Assembly (NCBI RefSeq): GCF_949628215.1 | Contig: NC_134276.1 | Location: 132,246,125-132,310,124, forward strand | Direction: 5' to 3' | DNA: 64,000 bases | Source of the DNA: Phalacrocorax aristotelis | Taxonomy: Eukaryota; Chordata; Aves; Suliformes; Phalacrocoracidae | Shown: piece by piece, positions 26,901-41,900 of the stretch | Numbering within the stretch: position 1 is the first letter of the stretch | Layout of the letters: every line of letters begins with the position of its first letter | The notes under the pieces: generated by a model | Told to the model about the DNA's origin: nothing | Databases searched by the model: none | The model's input: only the letters and a program-made list of their open reading frames with translations | Position numbers and translations under genes: made by a program

Positions 26901-29900
26901 TACATGCAATTTAGTGATTCCTTGTGGTTTTATTTTTAATGAAACTATGAAATCACAAAATGCACCTCATTCTTATGACTGATCTGCAAAACAAATGCCA
27001 TTAAAAAATACAAGAATGCATATGCAATTCAGCTACAGAAAATACTGCAACAATCAAAAAATCATGTTAAACTTCTTTAGCACTAGTGATAAGATATTCA
27101 GTGTCCTGCCTCTGCTAATCTATCTTTATCTCTGATCTCATTGACACAGAACTACATAATTCCAATATATTCATACAAAACAAAAAGCAAGCATTGAAAG
27201 TAGCCTCAAGATTAGGAACTTAGATTTTAGCTTTGGTATAATTTACATTGAAGGAGTAATTTAACACTTTGCAACGGGGAATCATAAACTCTATGCATCT
27301 ACACCTCACTGAAAGCATCTTTCTTCAAACTCTTCATATCATCTCACAGCTCTAACTGCTACCACTACTTCCTGGATGTCCGTTTCACTGCCCCCACTGC
27401 GCACACCTTCCCGTTTGCAGCTACCACCACTCGTTGATGCCATTTCTGCCATCAGTTTTAGCAGAGTCAACAACACACCACAGCAAGCCTCTGAGCCTGT
27501 CACTTCAATCCAATTGGTTGTGCATTGGTCAGACAGCTCAGCAACACACAGGCATGCTTTTTAATTTGCACGCTAGAGATGGAGGCCAAGAGCCTGTAGA
27601 GTTTCATGAACAGTAGTCTACTCTGTACTCTTCTTCATATTACCAACTGAGTCTCACAGAAGGGTGTCAGAATGCAAAGTCGGAAGAAACTTCAACATAA
27701 GGCACAGCAGCAGAAGCCCGTAACTGGAGCTTCTGCTCTACATGTAAAAAGAGATTGCCACCAGACAGTGGATCACAGGTAACACACATATGCAAGGCAC
27801 AGACTTCAGAAATTGGTGGGAGCTGCTGTCTCTTGCAAAACCTACCAAGCAGCAGGATGTCAACTTAGTGCCTCTGAAGCATCTGGTTTCCTGACCCGCA
27901 GTTTAATTCCAATACAGTGGTGGGAGTCACTGCCTCCTACTGATGCTTCTCCAAATATCTGCCCAGACATAGCTATATACCATCCAAAATCTGACCAGAC
28001 ACTCATTTTTGGTATATTCGTCGTAGACTACCAACAGCATCAGATATGACAGGCCTTCAATGGCCCTACCATGGCACACCATTCTCCATGAAATTCAGCC
28101 TTTAAACAAACCACAAAAAAAAAATCCTCAAAGGACATTGCACAGCAATATACAAATCCCAGACACAACTATGTATGAACCACCAGCAGTTCAGCACTAA
28201 CAAACTATGAAAACCAGCATGTTTTGAGGCAGCTAGTGTCATCAGTCCTTCACTTTCAAACTTCAAAACGAACAAGAGGAGGTGCTTGTGAATAGGTTAC
28301 CAAAACTAACAAAAAGATGCACTGCAGTACAACACAAGAGAAAGTTAATCCATACCTGGGTCTGGATATCATCTCCTGTGACAATGTTCCCAACAGCTCG
28401 TAAGGCAGGAGATACAACTTTGTAGTCGTTGTGCCTAAAATTACCAAGGAAATATCTAAGTGTTAACCATCCTAAAGCACCTCCATATTTACATCCTCAA
28501 GGAAGGAACATCCATCAGCCAGGGGAAAACTTCCCTGCTAAACCTGACTTAACTCTCACTACCTGAATCAAGACATTCATTTTAAACTAATGGTAAGTCT
28601 GTCTAGGGTTTCTAAATACTGAGGCATTTAGGTATCATTTGGCAGCATTAAAAAAAAATTAGATTAAAAGAATACAAGTACTTTGGAGTATAGGCATCCT
28701 TGGGAGGGTAAAAGTAATCAGCTTTAACTATGAAACACAATGTAGCACGCACAAAGGCAGAGAATGAGACAGAGGAACACAGACAGAAGCTGTGTGTTTA
28801 ACGCATATGTCAGTTTGATCATCTTCTGTCATATGCATCCCCCATCAATTTTTAAATCAGGATTGGGATAGGAAGGGTGAAGTAAGGAATCTTCTTCTCA
28901 AATGAAAACACTTCTTTATAAATGGTACCTCAAGTAAGACATTCTATTCATTAACCCAGCATCATATTTGTGTTACTCTTAAAAGCCTTAATAGTCTTTA
29001 TTTACATCACTGAAAACCATTATTTCTTGTTCTTAGGTAACTGAATGCTCCATGTCCTTCCCTTAGACCTGAAGAAATGATTCTAAACAAGGCCAGCCTC
29101 CCTGACCCCAACTCCCACATTGGTAGGTAATTATAAGATGGACTTCAATGGTGCAGGGAAATTTCCAGTATATATTATGGATTTTACAAAAATGCAGGTT
29201 AGCTGAAGGAAAAAACACCTCTTAAGAAATAGCAAAACTAGTACAAGAAGAGTTGCCTTGTTTCTGTTACTCATGATGAATAGAGAAGACTGAACACAGA
29301 GAGGTAAAATTAAAACTCAAACCTTGCTTTTTGGAAATTACTACATTTCAAGACATTATCTAATTAAACTTCCTATTGCTGGAACCTTAATTTTAGGGAA
29401 AAGAGTGTATAGTACATTTGCTCAGAATAAATTTCTTACATCAGCAATTCCACAAGTCTTCTGCAGACTCCTGCATCAATCACAGCCTGGATTTTATCAT
29501 TGGGGCCATCAGACAAATAGGACAAAGCCCAGCAGGCATCAGCTAATACGTCAGTATCATTGACAAAGAGCAGCCAAGAAAGCACACTAAGACAAGGTGA
29601 AACCTGTAAGACATTAAGAGGAGATACATACATTGTGCAAATAAAAGAGCCAGAAGATCTATTAACATGTCAGCTAATTTTGTATGTGACATTATAGGAT
29701 TAGGCATTGGCATCTCAACGTTCAATACTCAGAAAATTTCAGACCTAGGCAGCACTTCTGTGCAGGGCTGTAGCTGTGTACAGCAGGGCTGCAGCATACA
29801 GAAGCACAGAGGAGCATGCCAGCAGAAAAGCACTATAAGAATTCTGCAGCCACTACAGTACGATGTCTGGCAACTTAAACTCATACTTGTCTGCTAAGAT

Positions 29901-32900
29901 GTCCCATACTTTGCACTACAGCAGCCAAGAGGTACAGAGTTTTGTTCTGCCGTGGGATGGTCATCTCCAGTACAGGAACAGTAGCAAAAAGCTAGGAGGC
30001 AGCTATATTAAAACAATGGCTGTGAGTGTGTGCCCAAAGGACTAAATATATTCAAAAACTTAATCTGTAAGAAATCTACACATTGTTTCAGAGGAATTCT
30101 GAAATATTTCTGCTATTTAGTTTAAAGTTCACCATGTTCGCGCTTACTTGTCTACCACCACCTCACAACCCATTTCCTTTCAAACACCTCTTACCTTGGC
30201 AAAATCTGGAGGAGGATTTTTCCCTCTGCAGAGGTTGGATAGAGCCCACACAGCATTTCGGGTCATAGTGAGACGGTTCTGTTTTGAAAGCAATCTAAAA
30301 CAAACAAACAAAAAAATTCCAACCTTTGCTTTTTAAAAATCAGAGCCAGGCAACCCTGTAGGGTCAATTGCATGAGTCACTAAAATAAACTCAGGGCTAC
30401 ATTTTAACATACACCAGGGCAAAATATGCTAGATTTTTTTCCTATAAAAACACATCCTGAGGAAAATCATCCTTGATGGCTGGATACTAACACACATGGT
30501 AGATACATCAATCCTAGTATCCCAACAAGAACAATAACCATTACACTAAAATTGTATTCATTTAATTGCTTAGATATGGATGTGGCAGATTAACAGTCAA
30601 AACGCACAGAACTGTGACAAAATTGCACTAAGTAAAACGGTGTGTAGATAGTTTTGGAGAGCACTCTCTTCTCTGAACTGCATTTTTATGTCGGTCTTGG
30701 TCTGTCAGCCCCACTTTTACACTTTTGTATGTTGACTAGTGAAAGAGAACAAAACTTATTCTCAGAAAATGCATATAGTCTGGTTTAGGGTTTCCCAAAC
30801 ACTCATGACAGTCATGTATCTCACAGCAAGCACTGTTTACAGACTTTCTGTGTACACTGGCTCCAGTCCCAGCATGACAGCCTTGCCCACTGGGTTCTTG
30901 TTAGAACACGACTCTACAGAGCACCCCAAACCAGTCTCTTCCTGCAGTTGTTTTGGGGTGGCATCCCCACACCAGCTGCAGGGTTCAACTTCTGCTCCAT
31001 AAGACACAGGAAGCCCAGTGATGTGGTGAACTCTGACACCTTTATGAGATCTACATACCAAAACTGCCCTCTCACATTAGGGCTATCACACTGACCAAAG
31101 CTGCATCAGTCACTGCTACACTGTGAGTCCCTTTATGTGAGATCAATCCTAGCACTGACAAAGATGTCTGTGGAATTGATTGAGTCAAACACAGTGTGAA
31201 GTCTCTAAACAAGGCATGTTTTGTGACAACTTAGAAATAACTAGCCGTAGGGTTCTTTGGCCTAGGAAGAATGCAGTAAGGCAAAACCCAGTTTTTCCAC
31301 AACTATAACAATTCAAGTTTTCTCATAGCCATCCCACCTGTACCAATGTCTTTACGAGAGCACTAGAAAAACTCCACTGCTGCAAACAGAGTTTGAAAAG
31401 GACAGAGACTGAGTAATCCTAATTTGGACATGACAACACAAGATGGTGTCACTGTTTCAGCAATATTATTGTCCTTCAGCAGAGGACCATCAAGATGATT
31501 ATGATAACAGGAGGGTTAGAGGCCTGGATTTCTCCAGCCTTAGAAGGAGACTGTGTAAGGGGAGATATAACTGCTGCCTCCAACAGTTTAACAGGTATAT
31601 AAAGAAAAGAGGAAGCCAGATCCTTTTCAAAAGGTGTATAGTGACAAGACAAGAGGGAACTGTCACAAGGTAAAATACAGAAAATTCTCATTAAGTATCA
31701 GAACACTGTTTTTCACCATACCATGGTCAAATACTGCAATAGGTTGCCCCAGGTGGTTACAGAATCTACCTTTGATGTTACAAATTTGACTGGTTAAGTA
31801 GCTGAGCAATCTAATCTCATCTCACCTGCTGTAAAGAAAGGCTTTGACTGGATGACCTCCAGAAGTGCCTTTCAACTTAAATTATTCTATGACTCTATAA
31901 TAAGCCCAGGCATCCACCCACTCTGTAGAATAAAATAGTTCCAGTTTAGCTGCTCCTAAAACATGTTTCCATTTTAGCTCCATTACAAAAGTAGTTCAGG
32001 AGCCCCTATTAGAAGTCTGATTAGTTCACAATAATTAAAAATCATTATTATTCTCCAAGGCAAAAAAGAAACTTCAGTCTTATGAGACACTCAAGCAAAA
32101 TTCTGGAAAACATATTAAACCAGACTTACTGCAATAAAGGGGGCAGGATATTACAGTCCAATACATAGTCTCTGCACATAGTGCTGTCTCCGGCAATGTT
32201 GCCAAGAGCCCATACTGCCTGCAATGAAAAACAGAATAGCAATTACTTTTGTTTTCACAATTCAACCAATTAAGTGTATGTATTAGAGTGGGAGATACTC
32301 TGTTCTCACTGTTAGATCCTGGACAATGTACAGAAGGGGAATGCATTCTGGTTGAGCACTACATATATACACCCAAGCTCACTATATGATTCAGGAATAT
32401 TTACACATACCTTAGAGGAATACCAAAACAGCCAGCTTTGCAGGCAGACATAACCTTGTTCTGTCCACAGTATAAGAGATGAGCTTATCTCCTCAAGCTT
32501 AGTAAGATACTAATTCTGCACTCCTTCTGGTTCAGAGCTGGCTCAAGCCCAAATGTTCATTGCACAGGTCAAGCAAGTTTGCACCTACCCAAAAATGTTT
32601 GTGTGGAACAGCCCACATTAGTATCTCCTAAGAAGCCATAAAAGCACGCATTATTTGCACGGTCATATTAAGAATGCTGACACCAACTAAGATAAAAAAA
32701 ATCTATATGCAAGATAAACCAATATTCAGAGTTCAGATGAGCACTGGCACATATTCTTTAAGACAAAACTATACAAGACAGAACCAGTGTTGCCTATTAA
32801 GATGTAAGCACGGCAAAACGCAAGGACAGCTATTTTCTCCCTTGGACATCAGTACTAATGGAAGCCTTCATTTTGAGAAGAAAATATCTAAAATGTAAGA

Positions 32901-35900
32901 AGATCATTAAAGAACATGAAATCCATCGTCTGTAATATGACGAAAATAAAATATTTAATTGTTTTTTGATTTATACATTAAGGTCAAGTGGTGGTTTAGA
33001 TATCACTGTCCACTAATACGAGAGTTAACTGAAAAAAAAGTAAAAGTAGTCTGTATGGAGTATAAAAGCCATTTGATGAACTCCATTAAATTTACAGACA
33101 ATATTTTGTCACACAAAGTGTATGAAACTCCATTTGTTATTTATTTCAAGTTAGCAGAGGGCTAAGTGTCATATCAAATACATACATGTATCTGCTTATT
33201 TGGTAAGACCCATACATCTGCACAACCACTGGAAATACTTCCAATACTGCACATAGAGGACAAAAGCAATCCTATCTATTATGGACAGCTGCTGAATGTC
33301 CTCCGCAAATTTATCTTCAGTTGAAGGCCATGTATTTATTTGCAGTAAAATGTGTTAACAGTGCAGAACTATTTCTCCAACTGAATGTACATAAGCTCCC
33401 CACACAAAATAAACATGTTTTTCTCCCTGTATCTCTACCTGAAATAAATTACTCCTCAAAAAAAATTGGCAGGATAAGCCAAATTTGTTACCTAAAGGAA
33501 GTTCTCAGATAATCTGAAATAAACTTATTTATTCTTTATGGGTATGATGTCAATTGATTTGTTGCATTAGATTTCTACTGTAACATGTTTTTAAACAGTG
33601 GCAAAAAGATGCTACTTTAAAAAACAGACTCCAAGCACTCTACAGGCCCAAACCCCCTAGCAAATCCTGCAAAATTAATACAGCTAAAACCAGATGTATA
33701 TACAAAATGTAGATACAGTTGTCAGTTTACTAGATACAAAATAGACAGACTCCTCCTTTGTACCAGTATTACTAATAACACCATAGATAGATCAACTGGA
33801 AGTCCCTAAACTGCAAGTTGTTAAGAGACTAGGACACTATTCTGGAGAAGGATTAGTTTGTTTTGTTCTCCTACTGTTTTCCAGGCTTCTGCTGTCTGCC
33901 ATAGTCAGAGACAGGGCACCAGGCTATACTGACCTTTCCTGTGAAACAGAACAGCCATTACTACACAATGTCCTCCCAAAACTTATCTTCACCATGAAAA
34001 CTTAATTTCTCATTCCAATTCTCATTATTCTACAACTATTTCAGAAAAACTTTTGTCACAACAGAAGTATAACCTTGGGTCTGGCAGCCTCATGGACTCA
34101 AGACAGAGAAGGCAGCTACTGAAAAAATTTAGCTTAAGAGACAGAACATATGCCACCTTCTGCAAAATGTCTTTTGTATTAAAACTGTAAGAAGCTATGC
34201 TTGTTCCTCACTGCAGTGCTTGTATTTCTGCAGCAATGAGAAGCCCGAGGAATGAATCAAAGATTTCAGCTGCTTCTAAATAAACTTGTGGATCTTCTAA
34301 AAATGTTTAGGGGTGAAAAAAGTTAGAATTTGCAATAATTTCCTTTTATTGAACATGTGGGTAACTTTGTATGAAGATACGATCTGCTTGCCTGGACACC
34401 CTTACACATGTTAAAACACCCTGGAAGCCGTATTTCACTTGTCTCTGGACTTTGTTTCTGCCATTATAGCAGTACCTATTTTTAGGGTGGACAACAGTGA
34501 TAATCACTTAATCCAAGAATCCATTCTGACCCTGAATGACAGACTAGTTTTGCAACAGCAAATCTCACATCAAAAAGACTGACCAGAGAAGTCAAATAGC
34601 ATCTCTATTGCTTTCCCACTCTTGATTTTTTTTTAATGGCAAGAGAAGTCTGGCTGAGTAGTCTGATATCACAGGACTTGGTAAGAGAAGACGCTGCAAG
34701 AAATCCTTGTAATGCTAATGACTGATAGCACACAAGATGCAAAGAAATTGAAATATCTTTAGAAAAATATGCAAGGTTTCATTCAACAAGGAAGATGTCT
34801 TTCCTTAAGGAATTACTTCAGCTCTTCAGATAAGTGAGGAACATAAGTCAAGCTCATTTAAACTCTTCTCGTTGGACACTGATATAAATACAAAGCCCTA
34901 TCATAGTACCCACAGATGACATGTGAACAATTACTAGTGTCTTCAGGGTCTGTTTGCCTGAGTGATTTTCAGTGATTTCCATTACTTCTTTTGTGCACTC
35001 CTCAAGATGCAAATGGCTTGCTTGCCATAACATTTTGGCTTCATTCTACACATCTCAAATGTTTTTATCTTCTTTTCTGGATAGTTGCAGAGGTAAAAGG
35101 ATATTTAATTTCATTAAATTTCAGAGTTTATTAAATTTAAAAAAATTGACTCTTAAAAAAATTCCATTTCATTACTTTCCAATACCTACATCCAGACCTG
35201 AAGATTAGAAGAACCTGTAATTTTAAGATTTGTAGCCTGACTTCTTAACCAACATCTTAGGTAGCAAAGTTGCGTGTAAACTGAAAACACAAATGCTGCC
35301 TTGTCAATTGACAGCATCTATTTTTTATACACCTACATAAATTTCCATTTATTGCTAATAGTGGAGTATTGATTGTTGCAGGTCTCTAGTTTATCTTACT
35401 CATTATTAAACTCCAGTGTTTCTTCCTGCAGTGCTGGACAACTTCAGTATCAGTAACAGTGCAAGTTTTGTAGAGTACTGTTGAGCCATATGGTGCCTTC
35501 TCTGTGAATAATCAATGTGCTTTCTGACAACCTTCCCGGGATTCTGAAGGCTCTCAGCCATTATTTCATTAGGCCTTTGGATATTTAAACCAATCACCAG
35601 CAGTGTGTAGCATCTGTGCCTCTTGGTAAAGAAGAAATATTATGAAGTGAGATTCAAGACTTTCTCTGCTTTTGGCCACTGACTTGGGAAATTGATCTAA
35701 CACTGGGATGAAGATGGTGAAGACTAGCTTGCATACAAGTGTGAATGGATAAGCAGACACAAGGAAGGATACAAGAAGGCCAGATTCCTAGGAGAGGACT
35801 TCTGCTATGACCCAACACAGCAAACACCTTTTAGTGGCCAGGGTGCTCATAGTTCCTTATTTCTCACATCTCATCCACCCAAACAGAGAAAATAGCTCAC

Positions 35901-38900
35901 ACTCATGCCTCAACTGTTTTTCCTGATTTTGATTATTAAGACCTAGTTAGTAGGACTGCTGACGTAAAAACCAAACAGAACTTGGACACCAGACTCGGAG
36001 GTCACCTCTATCAAACAACTGATGGTTATCAAAAGGAACAGCAATACAATTAGAACTGGCAAAATACTGAGGGGAAAAAACAAATGGATTGCTTTAGCTG
36101 AACACACAAACATTCCCAAAGGAGAACAGGGCAGCTGTGGATGCTCCTGCCACTGTCTGTCCAGCAGAGCTCAATGACACACATCTGTCACTGTGAGACG
36201 ATCTCAGGGAGCATAATGCCTTACGTGGTTTTTGAAGGAAATTCAATGTTCATGAAGGAACCCAAGTTGACATCTGGGTTTTAAATACCTCAGCAAAGGC
36301 ATGAAGGAGACAACTGCGGCTAAGACATTGCTGCAGCTAGATCAACCCTAAGCATGTCCAAAGAGCTTTGATGGAGTCCTTTGCTATAAATTATTTCAGG
36401 CTGACATATTTCAGGCTGTGCTGCCATCCAACGAGACCTGGACAGGCTGGAGAGCTGGGCTGAGGGGGAACCTAATGAAATTCAACAAAAGCAAGTGTAG
36501 GGTCCTGCACCTGGGGAGGAACAACCCCATGCACCAGTACAGGCTGCGGGGAAACTCCATTTCTTTGGTGGGAAAATGGATGTCGAATGGTTTGACCACT
36601 GATCACAGGGAATATCTGAGTAAGACTGATACGCAACGTAAACAATGAAAGTGTTAAAGGATGGTAGGGTAATTAAACGCCAGCCTGCGTAGCTTAATGC
36701 AAAACAGATCTCACAAAAAGACACAAGATATAATTTAATTAAAATATATCTTGCTTAACAAACATAGCTATAATGATTCCCTCATGCTGACTTCTATAAA
36801 ACCACTGCTTTAGAAGCACACCAGGCTCAGCAGCTAGCATATGCAAAAGAAAGTATAATACATTAGTTAAAATTGGCTTATAAATATTAAAAATAACCAC
36901 TGGAAAAATCATGATCAGATAGGGTAAACTGGTATCTGTTCCCAAGCCACTTCTAAGGGAAGTTTGAAATAAAAAAATAAGTTCAGTGGTGTAAATCTGT
37001 AAGGCTTACTGTAAGACAAAAAAAACTAGTGGATAATGGTTAACCAGTAAGCCGAATTAAAATAATCACCAAATCACAGGTTGGAAGGGACCTCAGGGAT
37101 CATCAAGTCCAACCTTTCTAGGAAGAGCACAGTCTAGACAAGATGGCCCAGCACCCTGTCCAGCCGAATCTTAAAAGCATCCAATGTGGCAGAATCAACC
37201 ACTTCCCTGGGGAGACTATTCCAATGGTTGACTGTTCTCACTGTGAGAAATTTCCCTTGTGTCCAATCGGAATCTCCGAGAGCAACTTGTGTCCATTCCC
37301 CCTTGTCCTCTCCATGTGAATATTAGTTGTTCTTTAGTTTATGCTGTGATACATATTAAAAATTATTACTTATATTTCATTCTACAGAATTGCTATCCTA
37401 TTTAGCACAATGAATGGCTTACTAACAATGTTTTCCTTTTTCTCTTCATCCTTTACTATATATGGCTGTAGGACTAGCTTTCAGCCTATGTGCCCTGAAC
37501 ACGTACTTATATTTTCTGTATTTTCCTGTATTTTTGTAATTTGTTGCAAAGGTAGCAAGAGTTGCTTGCAAATAATAATCTTCACAGTACTACTGTGAGA
37601 AAAGATAAGAATCATCATTTCACAGGGGAGAAAATTATGGTCAAATATCTTCCAGTTTCAAAAACGCAGCCTGAAAAACCCAGTTCTGCTCAAGACACAG
37701 ACCTAATGCAAAAGTGCTAAGCTGTCCTCAACTACAAAATGAAATACAAATATTTCACATTAAGCATTCAAAAAACACAGAACTATAGTATCTACTTACT
37801 GAAAGCTGATATAAGCAAACTGCCCAGCATCAAACACTAAGCAGCAGGTACATTTATCTCAGAAAGCTGCAATTGCCTTAATCGTAAGAATACCTTCCCT
37901 TTTCTCCTTCGTTCACTACAGTGTGTTCCAACTTTAATAGACATGGTGTGACAAAAAAGCCTCCTTTACTACCCACTGATTTGTTACCAGGGCAACAATC
38001 TGTACATATAGTAAATGAGACAAGAGTCATCTGGAAAAATACTATGCAACTGTGTACTAATGCTATCCTGTTAGGCAGAAGTACAATAGCTAACATTTAA
38101 GTGCTTAATGCCTTTATTTTTTTGTTTTAGTAGATATTATGGTGAAGTGTTTGGATTTTTTAAAAGCTGTCAGAAAAAATATCATTTCTCTCATGTTGGC
38201 CTGCCTTTAAACCAAAGTCAACTGCAAGCAGGGCTGCAACCTCTAGACCTGCGGCACAGAAACCCATCACAAAAAGGCATAGGTAACACTTCGCAGTGGC
38301 ACATTTTCCTTCTTTAGCACAGCTTACTACAGAGCAATTTGTAACTGGTATTCAAAGACTTACGGGTAACAGAGATCACAGATTCAGCACCTGAATTGCA
38401 CAGAAAATTATTTTCTGGTCATTATAATCCACTCCGCCTGCCTGCAATCTGAACTTTAACACGTCAGTAGTTTATTAGGAGGCAGAGGGGGAAAGAGGCA
38501 GATAAACTACTTAACTGTGGCCCCTAAGTGTCTCTGTTAATTCACATATCTTAAGGTTGAAGGCTGCATAACTCATTCTAACAGGTTCACTCTTCCCACC
38601 TGCTCTCTGAACATCAGTAGGGATGATAACATAATAAAAAACCCCAAATTAGTTGTTGTGCGGAAGATCATTAGGAGGAAAAAAATGGAGTAGCCCTTAC
38701 TACACTCAAAGAAGCAATCATACTGCAGGAACAGCACCATATAAGTGATGGTTGAATTTGGCAAGTAATGCCACCAACTTCAACTCCAAAAAAATCAAAC
38801 TCTAAAAAGCATCAAACAGCTACGTCTGGATGGATTTTCACATGGGCAGAACACAGCATTTATCCACCTTTTTGGCAAGCTCCCCATCACTTTTCTACTT

Positions 38901-41900
38901 TCTATGACGACAAAGACTCATCTCCTGAAAGAAAGCTAAAAAATAAAAAGACAAAAAACCCACCCTTATTTCCTTTAATATAACTTTCTCAAGCACCTGA
39001 ATTCAATTTCTCTTAAAAAAATGTTTTCCAAAATAATTCAGCGTGAGACAGACCATTGAAAATGGAAAGTTACAGAGTAGAAGAACTAGAAAGCTGTAAG
39101 CAACTGGGGCGGCGGGGGGAATCTATCCGTCTTGTGGAAAATGTGAGGCACCTTTAAGTACAGGTGGTACATTCTGAACTAGCTATAAGAAAGACAAGTT
39201 ACACAAAGCAATCCAATGCTTATGAGTCAGGACTCTTCTGACCATGCATCTCAGTACAGCCAAATGCAAGGTCAGACATCTAGGAACAGAGAGTAGAGGT
39301 CACACTTCCAGGATGGAGAACTGAACCCTGGTAAGTCAGTGGTTCTGAAAAGAACGATGAATCATACTGGATAATCAGCTTAACCTAAGCTTGTAGCCAG
39401 CTTCTGTGGCAAAGAGTCTGCAAAGTAGAAATGAATATGAGGTACTATCTCTGCAAAAAGCATTGCTGGAAAAGTGCTACTGGAATATCCAGCGCTGTCA
39501 ATTCCACCACCACAAAAAGATATTGAAACAAAGAAATGTTCAGAAAAGAATTGCAAAAAAACCCAAACCAACCACTGCAGAAATACCCTCATAATGAGAA
39601 TTCAGAGCTTAATTTCATTTGCTCAAGAAAAACTTACGCTATGGTCTGTAAGTAGCTACAGGAAAAAAACAGACAGCTTACTAATTGAGTAAACAATGAA
39701 ACAAAAGCAAATACCTGGACCCAAAGCTAGCCAAATTTGAATAGTAAAGGTACATACTTTCAAGTTAGGATTAACTGAAACTATTTGTTAACATGATTAA
39801 TATTTCATCACCCTAAATCTTCAAAGCAAGAATATATGAATAAGGATGTATTTCAGACAAACACAAGTCTGGATCTCACGTGGAAATTACTGAGTCAAAT
39901 GTTTGGTCTGTGCTTTACATTGATCCCTTTAGGCCTTAAAGAATATTAATCTACTCTGTAAGAAACAGAGAATGTAGGAACTATAATCTCCATTCATGCT
40001 TTATCTTCAGGAGAAACAAGCATGAACTTTCCATCTCTAAAGCAATTTTTAAACAAGGCTTCTTGAATTCCTCAATACACACAAAAATAATAACCCATTA
40101 GAGATCAAAATATATTACCCCATTGGCTGTGGTTAAATATATTTCCAGAAAAAGAAAAATACAGTGCTGGCTTAGATATCTTGACACATACTAGGTAGAA
40201 AGGAACTGTTGTGCAAAACTGCCAAACACTGCATTTCCTCTAAAGGCTTTCAGAACAGCACAACACACACACACCCCAAACCAACACAAACAAAACAAAC
40301 AAAAACCCAAAACCAACCAAACAAAAAACCAACCCCACAAACCACCACACAGACACACAAAGAACCCAACAGCATTCTTAATCTTTACCTGTTCCTGTAC
40401 ATCTTCAAACTCTGAACTAAGCAGCTCTATGAAGATGGGGACGGCTCCTGCTTGGATCACTATTCGAGTCTGAAGAGAATTTCCCGAGGCAATATTTGTC
40501 AGCACCCACGCAGCTTCAAACTAGAAAACAAAATAGAAAAGAAAGTTTACTAAAAGTCTTCTGTGCCACACCAAAAATGAAGACTAAATGTCTTTTAAAG
40601 GCAGAAAGAATTGGCGTAGGGAAAGCATGAGATATTACTAATTAACCCACGCAGCAAGAACTTTGATTTAGGATTTAATCATAAAAGCAACTCCTGCTAA
40701 GGAGACGCACAGAATCCTGAAATGGGCCTGAAATAAGAACTCAACAATTAAGCCTAGGCTTGTAAGGCTTTTAATTTTAAGTGTTATTAATTATTAAAGA
40801 CTTCATTTGTAAAAGTACAATTAATCCTGCCCTCCTGACCAACTAAAGGAGAAATTCTCTTCCAGTAAGATGTGATCAGAATAAACAATTCCAAAGTATA
40901 TTGTTGTAATACACAAAGAGTATGGGCTGCAATGAAGCAGAAACACACAACGTCAAAACTGCAAGACTCATCATTAATGAACTAGAAGGAAAACTTTCAA
41001 GCTAGAGTTCAAAGCCAACATAAAATAATACTTGCTCTCCTGTAATTTTACTGTCAGGAACGCCTAGAATGGGAAGCCCAAAAGCTACACTTGTGCCAAG
41101 GAACAATTTTGGGAACACTGACAAAGTAAAACGAAATATTAAAGTGAGGTCAAGAGGAACTTCCTAACTGATCACACCAAAAAGTTCTGCCTGCAGAACC
41201 TGAACTGCCAAGCACCCAGACTGATTTGGCAAGATGAAGGAAAATTAACCAGTTGTAATGCAATATCAAGAGCTATGTACTTGGGTTTATATCGTCAGTG
41301 CTTTGTAACTAACTCTTTAGGACAAGCTTGGAATTTTCAACTTTGACTGATTTTTGCCCCTTTCATGTATAAATCAATACATGTTATACCAGTAAGGCCA
41401 TGAGAATTTGACTCGGTCTATGATTGCTTTTTAAACTAGAGCTGTATCTGCATTTGATGAGGTACCCTCTACCCTTACCTTCCCTTCCTATTAAAATATG
41501 CCCTTCAAATATTAGGAACTTGTTTCCCTTTATCTGCCTGTCTTAGGCTTCCATGTTAGAGGCCCTACAAGTAATAAAAGGCATTAATTTTTTTTTTAAA
41601 TCAGATTGCTTATAAACTTTCCACTGGAGTTGCAAGCCTATAAACTGGCTCAAATCTGATATATACTCTTAGGTATTGCCCCCAGATTCCTCAAAAGTAG
41701 CTAACTGACCTTTCGAATTCTGTGTATATCAACTAGAAAAGTAATTCCTATAAACAATACCTTTTCTCTAATGGGTAAGGAAAAAAGGTATTAAATTTTT
41801 TCAGATCTCCACTCACCAAAATTTGGATTTCAAATGGCATTAACAAACTTGTTGCCTTATGCATTTTGAAAGAACATTGATTCTAACCTGTATATTTTAT

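Larger units (their letters stand above)
32219..40388 (-). other. KPNA1: KPNA1 intron 6 (8.2 kb)
   Basis: It holds three CR1 pieces (36421-36550 and 39240-39560 plus, 37071-37320 minus) and a CA/AAAC-rich tract next to the exon 6 donor. The rest is AT-rich intronic DNA with no recognised gene. Confidence 0.9.

Noticed and set aside
12581..28355. Apparent loss of one ARM-repeat exon in KPNA1
   Set aside because: I first failed to find the exon between HNDYKVV and TVIDAHIF. It is present at 25338-25463 with good splice sites, so the gene is complete.
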